64,000 nt of DNA from JBFWUW01 sp050247075 (GTDB lineage: Bacteria > Planctomycetota > Planctomycetia > Pirellulales > JBFWUW01), in contig JBFWUW010000033.1 of NCBI GenBank assembly GCA_050247075.1, forward strand, positions 1 to 64,000, written 5' to 3'. The notes under the pieces were generated by a model. The model did no database searches. It saw nothing but the letters and a program-made list of their open reading frames with translations, and had not been told where the DNA came from. Positions 40,253 to 48,596 of this stretch are shown in pieces. The first letter of the stretch is position 1. Each line of letters starts with the position of its first letter. Position numbers and translations under genes: made by a program.

Positions 40253-40561
40253 GGAAGACACCATGCCAGGAGCCAGGAAAGCCTTAGAACGCGCTACGCT
40301 CGATTATCCGGCTTATGGCTTTCCAAGGCAAGTAAATATGACGGGGCGACTGCCGTGAAGTGAAGCCGGGCACTTTTGCATGCCGTCTCTTTGCGTCTTG
40401 GCGAATTTGCGTGAAACAGCCCCGCGCTCGCCCCGCCATTAGCGAACGTCGGTTCTTGCAGGGCCACACCGGTCGGCGTTGGAGACGCCTCCTATAGCGG
40501 CCTTTGGCCTACGATATGCAACGCGTATTGTCACCATCGAAGGACGGCTCCTACAAGCTCT
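40253..40561. other. Repeat-bearing intergenic region
   Basis: About 310 bases between the haem protein start and the stop of the S9 peptidase. It contains tcggcgttggagacgcctcc at 40469-40488 and aaggacggctcctacaagct near 40540. These are copies of the dispersed repeat described elsewhere. No gene recognised. Confidence 0.55.
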
Positions 40562-42652
40562 TTACGGTTTACCCTTGGGCTTGGCCGGCTTAACAGTCGG
40601 CTTGGATGCGGCCGGTCTTGTCTTGGCCGGCTTCTTGCCTTCCGGTTTCGGCAAGGCTTGCTCCAGACCGGCGATCTGTTCGGCACCGGCAGGTACGGTG
40701 ATGCTGGAACCCTGGAAGGCGTCGCCGATCGGTTCGGCCCGTCCACCGAGATGTTCCGCATAGAACGCCTCGGTCACCGCCATGAACGAAAGGTTATTGG
40801 CCGGGCGGGCGAACCCGTGTCCTTCGTCCGGGTATAGCACGTACGTGACCGGAATCTTCTTCTCTTGCATGGCCGCCACGATCTGGTCGGCCTCGGATTG
40901 CTTCACCCGCGGGTCGTTGGCCCCTTGGCCAATCAACAGCGGCTTGTTGATCTTGGCAACATGCGACAGCGGCGAGCGTTCCGCCAGAAAGGCTTTACCT
41001 TCTTCGGTGGTATGGTCGCCAACGCGGGTGGTAAACTGCTGAATGGCCGGCTGCCAATAAGCGGGGATGGTGGCCAGCAACGTGAGAATGTTCGACGGCC
41101 CCACGATATCGACGCCGCAAGCAAAGGTATCGGGCGTGAAGGTCAGCCCCACCAAGGTGGCGTAGCCGCCGTAGCTGCCTCCCATGATGGCTACCTTTTT
41201 GGGGTCGGCGATCTTCTCCCCCACGGCCCATTCCACGGCGTCAAGCAGATCTTCGTGCATTTTGCCGGCCCACTCTTTGTTGCCGGAGTTGAGGAACTTC
41301 TTGCCGAACCCGGTGGAACCGCGGAAGTTAACGCTGAGCACCGCGTAACCCCGGTTGGCAAACAGCTGATGCTCCGGATCGTAGCCCCAAGTGTCCCGTG
41401 CCCAGGGACCGCCGTGGACGTTGAGGACCATCGGCAGCGGCTTGTCGGGCCGGGCGTCTCCGTCCTGGTCGGCATCCTTGGGCAGCGTCAGGTAACAGAC
41501 CAGCTTAAGGCCGTCGCGCGACTCGATCACTTCGTCGTGCATCTTGGCCAGCGGCAAGTTCTCCAAGTCGGAACGGTTGGTGAACAAGAAGCGGGCCTTT
41601 TTGGTGCGGCGGTCGTAGTGGTAGTAGCGGATCGGGCCATTGTCCATCAGGTAGGCCACAATCCACTGTTTGTCGTCCAGCGTGCGGCTGGGTACTTCAA
41701 TGTCGCCATCGGCGATCGACCGCAAATACTTCAGGTCGATTTCCACGGCGGGGTCCAGCACGGTCCACTCCTTCCGCGCGTAGGTGAAGGACACGGCCTG
41801 AATGGTCTGCTCGGTCGGGTGGGCCATGATGCCCCCCACGTCGGCCCGTTCGTCCTCGGCCACAATGGTCTTTTCGTCGGTCTTGAGGTTGAGCTTGATG
41901 AGGGCCGCCGTGTCGCGGCCGCGGCTGTCCATGAAGTACAGAATGTCGCCCGTTTTGTCGAAGCCCAGCGTGTTGGTCGTCAGCGAATCTTCTTGCGGAA
42001 CGCGGGCAAACTCCGTCCAACTGTCGCCATCGGCCTGCATCAGCACGGTGCCGCCGTCCGCGGTGTATTTGCTGGCAAACCGCACGCGGTAATCCTCATC
42101 CAGCACAAAGCCCAAGAACTCCTCGTTCTTTTGCAGCAAGGTCCGCTCGCCGGTGGTGATGTCGAGCTTGTAAAGATCGTGGAACTGCTCATCGCGGTCG
42201 TTGAGGCCAACGACAATCGTGGTGGGAAAGCGGTCGCTGACCGAGTCGATCTCCGCGCGGACTTTGTCCAGCGGCGTCAAATCGCGGACCTCGTCATCCT
42301 CCAGCGAAACGGCGTAGACGTGCCAGTTCTCGTCGCCGTTGTTGTCTTGCGTGTACAGAATATGTTCGTCGGTGTAGGCCCAAAAATAGCTGCGGATACC
42401 GCGCTTGGTATCCTTGGTGATCGGCCGGGCCGATTCCAGATCTTCCAGCGGCGCTACCCAAATGTTCAATACGCCATCCACCGGTGCCAGCCAGGCCAGC
42501 CGCTTGCCGTCGCGGCTTATGCGGGCGGCGGCCCGGTCGGGGTTGCCGAACAGCGCCTCGCGCGGAATTAAATCATCGGCCCCCCTGGCAGACAAGGTGA
42601 TACCCGTCATGGCGATAGCCCCCCACAACAAACAGCCGACAATCCTGCGCAT
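40562..42652 (-). CDS. S9 family (prolyl oligopeptidase-type) peptidase, exported
   Basis: The product is 696 residues from ATG at 42652, preceded by AGGAGA. A signal peptide (MRRIVGCLLWGAIAMTGITL) leads into a beta-propeller (about 30-380: LARIS-type start GNPDRAAARISRDGKRLAWL), then the alpha/beta-hydrolase domain. The nucleophile is in MGGSYGGYATL (Ser about 491) and the histidine in DEGHGFARP (about 612). Substrate-binding and catalytic residues look intact. The last 30 residues are Lys/Pro-rich (KKPAKTRPAASKPTVKPAK), unusual for the family. A periplasmic oligopeptidase is expected. Confidence 0.92.
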   Translation of the reverse strand: MRRIVGCLLWGAIAMTGITLSARGADDLIPREALFGNPDRAAARISRDGKRLAWLAPVDGVLNIWVAPLEDLESARPITKDTKRGIRSYFWAYTDEHILYTQDNNGDENWHVYAVSLEDDEVRDLTPLDKVRAEIDSVSDRFPTTIVVGLNDRDEQFHDLYKLDITTGERTLLQKNEEFLGFVLDEDYRVRFASKYTADGGTVLMQADGDSWTEFARVPQEDSLTTNTLGFDKTGDILYFMDSRGRDTAALIKLNLKTDEKTIVAEDERADVGGIMAHPTEQTIQAVSFTYARKEWTVLDPAVEIDLKYLRSIADGDIEVPSRTLDDKQWIVAYLMDNGPIRYYHYDRRTKKARFLFTNRSDLENLPLAKMHDEVIESRDGLKLVCYLTLPKDADQDGDARPDKPLPMVLNVHGGPWARDTWGYDPEHQLFANRGYAVLSVNFRGSTGFGKKFLNSGNKEWAGKMHEDLLDAVEWAVGEKIADPKKVAIMGGSYGGYATLVGLTFTPDTFACGVDIVGPSNILTLLATIPAYWQPAIQQFTTRVGDHTTEEGKAFLAERSPLSHVAKINKPLLIGQGANDPRVKQSEADQIVAAMQEKKIPVTYVLYPDEGHGFARPANNLSFMAVTEAFYAEHLGGRAEPIGDAFQGSSITVPAGAEQIAGLEQALPKPEGKKPAKTRPAASKPTVKPAKPKGKP

Positions 42653-42923
42653 GGTTGATTCTCCTGCATCAGCATCGTGATCGTATCCGCGCGCGAACTG
42701 CGCCGGGTAAGGTTGTTTTGCGATTGCCCAACATAGCTGATCGCGGCCAATTTGGGCAACGCTTACCCGACAAGCGGCGGGCATTTGCCATGCCTGGAGG
42801 AACCCGCGGCGGCCCCATTATTGCCTTTGGCGATGGTTACTACTGGTTGATCCGCGCCGGGCACTTGGATCTGACCCGAGGCATGGATGAAGGTCGAGGG
42901 ATGAAAATGCGTGCCGGCTAGAG

Positions 42924-45900
42924 TCAGGCACCGAGCTGCTCCAACTCGGGCAACATGCGGCCGATGATGTCTTGCAGTTGGGCGAATGGCTCTTCCGCGC
43001 CATCCAGGCTCCCCCCCTTGGCAATCGTCTCGAGTTTCTGCGCCACTGCCGCCAGTTCTTGAATGGCGAAAATATTGGCTGAACCCTTGAGGGTGTGGGC
43101 CGAGCGACGGAACACGGGTATGTCCTGTTCGGCCAGCGCCCGCCGCATCGCCGGCAATAGCGTATTGATTTCCGCGGTAAAAGTGCGAGCCAGCATTTGC
43201 ACCGCCGCGCGATCGCCCGACAGCCGGCTGAGGAGTTCTTTGCAATGGACCAGCCCGCCGTTATCGCTGGGTGAATCTCCTTGAGAAGGCCGCACCGTTT
43301 CCGCTGTGTTGGTGGGCGAGTTGCCAGGCGTATCGCTGGAATCGTTGGCCGCGGACGGTGCATTGTCCGTCGTCGCGGGCGGCTGGGTATTGCCGTCGGC
43401 TGCGCGTTCCAGCACGGTGGGGCGGCGGACCATTTGCCGCATGGTGGCAAAGAGTTCGGTAGGGTGGACGGGCTTGGCCAGGTAGCTGTCCATGCCAGCC
43501 GCCAGGCAGCGTTCGCGATCTCCCTTGATGGCGTGGGCGGTCATGGCCACGATCGGCGTGCGGAATGGCTTGTCTTTTTCGCGGCGGCGGATGGCGGCGG
43601 TGGCTTCAAAGCCATCCATCTCCGGCATCTGCACGTCCATCAGGATGAGGTCGAACGGTTCTCGATCGACCGCTTCCAGGGCCTGCCGGCCATTTTCGGC
43701 AAGGACGGCCTGGTGCCCGCGCTTATCGAGGACCGCCAAAGCCAAAACCTGGTTGACGGGGCTGTCCTCGACCAGCAAGATGCGCAAGGTTGGCCCCGTG
43801 TCAGGCTGGGTGGCATCGGCTTCGGCGGCGATGGTAGGAGCGGCGTTGGCCGCGCCTATCACATTCAGGATGGCATCGAACAATTCGGATTGCTTGATGG
43901 GCTTGGTCAGATAAGCGGCGATGCCCAACTCGCGGCAGCGCGCGATATCGCCAGACTGGTCGCTGGAGGTCAGCATCATGATGCTGCCTTGCACCAGATC
44001 GGGCTCTGCCTGGATTTTTTCGGCCAAACAAAAGCCGTCTTGGTCTGGCATTTGTGCGTCGAGCAGCACCAACGAAAATGGCCGGCCCGCCGCGGCTGCC
44101 CGCCTCAGCTCTTCAAGCGCAGGCTGTCCGCCTTCGACGGCCACCGACCGCATTTGCCACTTGGAAAGGAGTTCCGTCAACAACATTCGGTTCGTGGCAT
44201 TGTCATCCACCACCAAGACCGAAAGCCCGTGCAGATGTGCCGGTTCGGCGGGCGACTTGTCGGCGATGGCCTGCGCGGGAAGGTCAAACTCCGCCGTAAA
44301 GTGAAACTGGCTTCCCTGGCCGACCTCGCTCTCTACCCACAACCGGCCCCCCATCATTTCCACCAGCCGCGATGAAATCGTCAGTCCCAACCCGGTGCCT
44401 CCGTAACGCCGGGTAGTGGAAGTATCGGCCTGCTCAAACGCCTGGAAGATCAACAACTGTTTCTCTTGTGGAATGCCGATGCCGGTATCGGCCACGATGA
44501 AATGCAACATAACTCGATTCGCGTCGAGCGATTCGACTTCGACGGTCAGGACAATCTCGCCTTGCTGGGTGAACTTGAGAGCGTTGCCCACCAGATTGAT
44601 GACAATCTGCCTCAGCCGGGCGTCGTCGCCAATGATCCACTCGGGCACGTCTGACCGGACATGGCAGACCAGTTCCAGGCTCTTGCTCTTGGCCCGCAAG
44701 GACAAGGCCCGCATGGTGTCGCCCAGGCCATCGCGGGCGCGAAACGGACGGCAATCCAAGTCCATCTTGCCGGCTTCGATCTTGGAAAAGTCGAGCACGT
44801 CGCCGATCACGCCCAACAATTGGTGGCCGGAGTTGCGGATCATCTCGCTGTATTCGCGCTGCTGTTGCGTCAAGGGAGTATCCAGCAGCAGATCGGACAT
44901 GCCTATGACACCGGTCAGCGGCGTGCGAATCTCATGGCTCATATTGGCCAGGAACGCGCTCTTGGCCCGGCTAGCCGCTTCGGCCGCTTCCTTGGCGGCC
45001 CGCAGTTCGACCTCCCGGCGCTTGGCCTCAGTGATGTCCTCGGAGATGCCCAGCAGATGCGTCGGCCGGCCGGCGTCGTCCAGGATCGGAATCTTGCGGG
45101 TGTGCAAGACTCGCTCTCCGCGCGGCGTGACAATGGACTCCTCGCGCACGTCAATCAGCGAGCAACGCTCGAGAACTTCTCGATCCTTGGCCACGTACCG
45201 TTCGGCCAACTCCTGGGGAAACAGGTCAAAGTCATTCTTGCCGAGTACCTGGTCTTGCGTCACGCCCAAGACTTCCTCGCCGGCCTTGTTGAAGCGTTCG
45301 AAACGCAACTCCTGGGCATCCTTCACAAACAACATGATCGGCAGGTTTTTGACGATCGAGTCGAGAAACTTGGTCAGCCGCTGGGTCTCTTCCTCGGCCC
45401 GCTTGCGGCTGGTGATGTCGGTGGAAATGCCGCAAATGCCGTAGACCTCGCCGGCATCATCGCGCAGCGGCACCTTGATGGATACGTAGGTATGCAGCCC
45501 GTCGTCGGCATCCGGGGCTTGCTCCTCGAACTGCAGAGGGCCTTCGGCGGCCATCACCTTGAGATCGTTGTCTCGAAAGGCCTGGGCCAGTTCTTGGGGA
45601 AAAACCTCGAAGTCGGTCTTGCCCAGAATCTGGTGTGATTCAAGTTTAAACAATTGTTGGAAGCTGCGGTTGGCCCCCAGGTACTGGCCTTCACGGTTCT
45701 TCAGATAGACCACGGCCGTGGTATTGTCCAGAACCGACTGCAGCCGCTGCTCGCTCTCGCGCAAGGCTTGCTCCGCGCGAATCCGCGAGGTAATGTCCCA
45801 AAACAGGCCTTGCGTTCCCACGATCTTGCCGTGAGAGTCGCGCACCGGTGCCTTGAGCACATGCACGAATCGTTTTTCCCCGTCGGGCCGAAAATGCTCC

Positions 45901-47315
45901 TCGACCGCCTCGAAAACCTCGCCCGTGTCGAGCACGTTGCGGTCGTCGTCGCGGTACTTGTGCGCCAACTCCTTGGGGAACAAGTCGAAGTCGGTCTTGC
46001 CCAGGATCGCCGCCGGCTTGCGGCCCAGGCCCGCGCAGTAGCTAGCGTTGCCAAACGTGAAGGTTCCTCGTGAATCCTTGCGGTAAATGCTGACTGGCAA
46101 ATGCTCCACGAGCGAATGGTACAGCGCTTCGGAGTCGCGCAAGGCTCTTTGCACCTTGCGGCTTTCGCTAATGTCCCGCATGAAGAACGTACAGACAGGC
46201 CGGCCCTCGACGTGCCCCATCGTCATGGCCATTTCCATCGGAAACTCCTCGCCATTGGCCCGCGCGGCGACAATCTCGGTGCGGTTGCCAACCAGCGAAC
46301 CGGCACCCGCCCCCAGATAACGGTCCAGGCGGTCCTGGTAGGCTTCCGTCTCGGACGCGGGAAACAGTATCCTGGCGAGTTCTTGCCCCATCACGCTGGC
46401 GCGCGGCCGGCCAAAGACTTTTTCGGCCGCGCGGTTGAACTCAATAATTCGGCCGTCGTGGTCCATGGTGATGATCGGATCGAGCGACGACTCCAACATG
46501 GCTGCCTTGCGGGCCTCGCTCTCGCGCAGCAATTGGTCGCGGGCCTTGCCGGCCCGTCGATCCGCAAACCGCACCGCCAGACAGGCCGGCTTGGAACTGG
46601 CGGATGCCCGCGGCAGTTGCCAGTGCATTTCAACATCAATCATCTCGCCCGTTTTCGCGTGGCGAAGTTGGCCTGGCTCTTGCCATACGCCGGACTGCCT
46701 CAAATCGGCGAAGCCCTTGCCGCGGAGTTCGCTCCACGTTTCGGGCGAGAGCAATTCGCGCAGCTTGATGGCGGCAGGGTCTTGATCGTTGGGTAACCCT
46801 AGCAACTCGCAAGCCGCTTCGTTCACATGGAACGGTTTGCCCTCCAGTGTGGCCAGCAGGCAGGGTTCTGGCTGCTGGGCCATCCAAGCGGCCAAGACCG
46901 AGGGGGACTGGGCAGCGCGGTCCGCCCGCGGCTCGCAAGCGGCCAAATACTCCCGTCTCAAGCGGCCAATCCCTTCGTCGAGATCGTCGGCCGCGGACAA
47001 GATGGCCGATGGGTCATCGCACATGTCCGCGAGACGAGAGCGGACGGCACTGGCCAAGGCGTCCAGGTCTTGCAAGATTGCACCGGCTTCCCAGCCGTTT
47101 TGAGACGTCAGACTGGCCAACGACTGCGAACATCGCCGTAACGGGCTGTCTTCGTTGTTCTGCCACAAGGCCAGCAGGGCCACCAACAGGCGCACGCAAC
47201 CATCGTCCACCAAGGGGGGAGCGCTATGCGGCGAGTCCGCGGGCAACCGGGCCAGGAACTCACCGCGAATTCCATCCTGGTCCTGCCGAACGACCGACAG
47301 CAGCATGTTGTTCAT
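42924..47315 (-). CDS. Large hybrid histidine kinase with multiple PAS, two receivers and HPt
   Basis: The product is 1463 residues. An N-terminal helical part (1-150) is followed by about five PAS domains (roughly 150-780; for example LESSLDPIITMDHDGRIIEF, VSIYRKDSRGTFTFGNASYC, DNTTAVVYLKNREGQYLG, VKNLPIMLFVKDAQELRFE). The HisKA phospho-histidine is in ANMSHEIRTPLTGV (about residue 795), then an HATPase domain. Two receivers follow: VLVVDDNATNRMLL (about 1035) and ILLVEDSPVNQVLA (about 1177), with phospho-acceptor aspartates in LVLLDAQMPDQDG and LILMDVQMPEMDG. The end is an HPt domain (AHTLKGSANIFAIQ, about 1405). No membrane segment is seen, so it is probably soluble and senses internal signals. 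BarA/ArcB-like phosphorelay. Confidence 0.93.
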   Translation of the reverse strand: MNNMLLSVVRQDQDGIRGEFLARLPADSPHSAPPLVDDGCVRLLVALLALWQNNEDSPLRRCSQSLASLTSQNGWEAGAILQDLDALASAVRSRLADMCDDPSAILSAADDLDEGIGRLRREYLAACEPRADRAAQSPSVLAAWMAQQPEPCLLATLEGKPFHVNEAACELLGLPNDQDPAAIKLRELLSPETWSELRGKGFADLRQSGVWQEPGQLRHAKTGEMIDVEMHWQLPRASASSKPACLAVRFADRRAGKARDQLLRESEARKAAMLESSLDPIITMDHDGRIIEFNRAAEKVFGRPRASVMGQELARILFPASETEAYQDRLDRYLGAGAGSLVGNRTEIVAARANGEEFPMEMAMTMGHVEGRPVCTFFMRDISESRKVQRALRDSEALYHSLVEHLPVSIYRKDSRGTFTFGNASYCAGLGRKPAAILGKTDFDLFPKELAHKYRDDDRNVLDTGEVFEAVEEHFRPDGEKRFVHVLKAPVRDSHGKIVGTQGLFWDITSRIRAEQALRESEQRLQSVLDNTTAVVYLKNREGQYLGANRSFQQLFKLESHQILGKTDFEVFPQELAQAFRDNDLKVMAAEGPLQFEEQAPDADDGLHTYVSIKVPLRDDAGEVYGICGISTDITSRKRAEEETQRLTKFLDSIVKNLPIMLFVKDAQELRFERFNKAGEEVLGVTQDQVLGKNDFDLFPQELAERYVAKDREVLERCSLIDVREESIVTPRGERVLHTRKIPILDDAGRPTHLLGISEDITEAKRREVELRAAKEAAEAASRAKSAFLANMSHEIRTPLTGVIGMSDLLLDTPLTQQQREYSEMIRNSGHQLLGVIGDVLDFSKIEAGKMDLDCRPFRARDGLGDTMRALSLRAKSKSLELVCHVRSDVPEWIIGDDARLRQIVINLVGNALKFTQQGEIVLTVEVESLDANRVMLHFIVADTGIGIPQEKQLLIFQAFEQADTSTTRRYGGTGLGLTISSRLVEMMGGRLWVESEVGQGSQFHFTAEFDLPAQAIADKSPAEPAHLHGLSVLVVDDNATNRMLLTELLSKWQMRSVAVEGGQPALEELRRAAAAGRPFSLVLLDAQMPDQDGFCLAEKIQAEPDLVQGSIMMLTSSDQSGDIARCRELGIAAYLTKPIKQSELFDAILNVIGAANAAPTIAAEADATQPDTGPTLRILLVEDSPVNQVLALAVLDKRGHQAVLAENGRQALEAVDREPFDLILMDVQMPEMDGFEATAAIRRREKDKPFRTPIVAMTAHAIKGDRERCLAAGMDSYLAKPVHPTELFATMRQMVRRPTVLERAADGNTQPPATTDNAPSAANDSSDTPGNSPTNTAETVRPSQGDSPSDNGGLVHCKELLSRLSGDRAAVQMLARTFTAEINTLLPAMRRALAEQDIPVFRRSAHTLKGSANIFAIQELAAVAQKLETIAKGGSLDGAEEPFAQLQDIIGRMLPELEQLGA

Positions 47316-47395
47316 GGTCGTTCCCTCCGCCTGGCTCTATTGCTTCAACATCTAGTACCGAATGGAGAAGGCGACACCGTCGCCCGCGGCATGGC

Positions 47396-48451
47396 TCACT
47401 TTCCCAATACCAGGTATTTGTCCAACCAGGCCAACACACGTTGTCGCATGGCAGGCGTTTCCTCGTGGCCGCAATCGAATAGTTCGATCCGGCAATCTTC
47501 CTCGCGGCCGTATTTCTTGTACAAGGGATACAAATAGTCTCGAATTCGCTCCACGCCCGCCGGGGGCGTCAGGGCGTCTTGGCGGCCATTCAGGCTGAGA
47601 TGGGGACGCGGAACGATCAGTTCGTTGATCCCGTGCGTCTGGAAATGCTTCAATAGCCTCGGCACGTAGTAGTACACGCCGTGCCCTTTCAGATTACCAT
47701 GTTTGATTAGTTCCTCGAAATCGGTCAGGCAACATAGGTCGATGCAAAGTTTAACGCGGGGGTCGAGCGCGGCCAGCCACCAGGCTTTGGTAGCCCCCAT
47801 CGACAGCCCCATCGCGCCAATTCTTTGAGGATCGACCTCGGGCCGGCCGGCCAGATAACTCACCGCCTGATATTCGTCGAACATCATCAGCCCCCACAGT
47901 ACTTGCCCTTTCCATAGGGCCAGCTTGAAGGCATCATGCTCGCCCGTGCGGCCGTCTTCGTTATGCTGCCGCTCCGAAAAGCACCAACTGTCAATCGCCA
48001 ACGTCACGATGCCTTTCTCGGCGCACACCGGCGCGTAAGCCGGCAAAACCGAGCGGCCTTCGATCAATTCTTCCTTGCCCAAGGGATACGTCCCGCCGTG
48101 CGCGTGAATGTACAAAAGCCCTGGAGCTGGCTTCTTGACCTTATCGGGAATCAACAACAGGGCGGGGACCGGCTCGAACGGGTTCAAGTTCAGCGACAGA
48201 TGTTCCAGCCGGTAGCCCTCTTTCTGTTCCGTCTTCAGCAACTTGGGGGGCTCGGGCGTGTGCCGTGTGGGCAGATCGCCCAGCAGATCCCACAGTTCTT
48301 GGCGGCGGTCGGCCTGGCGGGCCGCGAACTCGGCCTTGGTCTCCTCCGGCGTGTCTTGCGCGCGCAGCGGCATGTTCGCACCGCCTCCTAAACATGTGGC
48401 GGCGGCGCAAAGTTTTAGAAACTTGCGTCGCTCAAATTTGCTCGTAACCAT
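47396..48451 (-). CDS. Exported esterase (acetylxylan-esterase/dienelactone-hydrolase type)
   Basis: The product is 351 residues. The N-terminus ERRKFLKLCAAATCLGGGA is a Tat-like export signal. The fold is alpha/beta hydrolase: GLLYIHAHGGTYPLGKEEL, the nucleophile elbow MGLSMGATKAWW (serine about residue 217), DALTPPAGVERIRDYL and the histidine in LFDCGHEETP. Many planctomycetes export such esterases for polysaccharide breakdown. The kinase gene lies downstream on the same strand, 80 bases away and unrelated in role. Family is firm; substrate unknown. Confidence 0.88.
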   Translation of the reverse strand: MVTSKFERRKFLKLCAAATCLGGGANMPLRAQDTPEETKAEFAARQADRRQELWDLLGDLPTRHTPEPPKLLKTEQKEGYRLEHLSLNLNPFEPVPALLLIPDKVKKPAPGLLYIHAHGGTYPLGKEELIEGRSVLPAYAPVCAEKGIVTLAIDSWCFSERQHNEDGRTGEHDAFKLALWKGQVLWGLMMFDEYQAVSYLAGRPEVDPQRIGAMGLSMGATKAWWLAALDPRVKLCIDLCCLTDFEELIKHGNLKGHGVYYYVPRLLKHFQTHGINELIVPRPHLSLNGRQDALTPPAGVERIRDYLYPLYKKYGREEDCRIELFDCGHEETPAMRQRVLAWLDKYLVLGK

Positions 48452-48596
48452 CGGTCATCCAGAACTGCCCGAATGTCGCAAATACCCGCGTTCGCCTAAG
48501 TATCGGGTATAACCGCCCCAGGGACGAGTAACAAGCGGATTGTCCCGTCGTTGGGCTATAAGTGGACGCAGCCAAATGTGACCGCAGGAGAAACCG

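Noticed and set aside
40865..42571. A 568-residue open frame on the plus strand opposite the S9 peptidase
   Set aside because: Antisense of a gene with intact catalytic triad and propeller; the translation has no motif.
42653..42923. 88-residue plus-strand frame between the S9 peptidase and the hybrid kinase
   Set aside because: It starts inside the promoter region of the peptidase; no motif, no Shine-Dalgarno.
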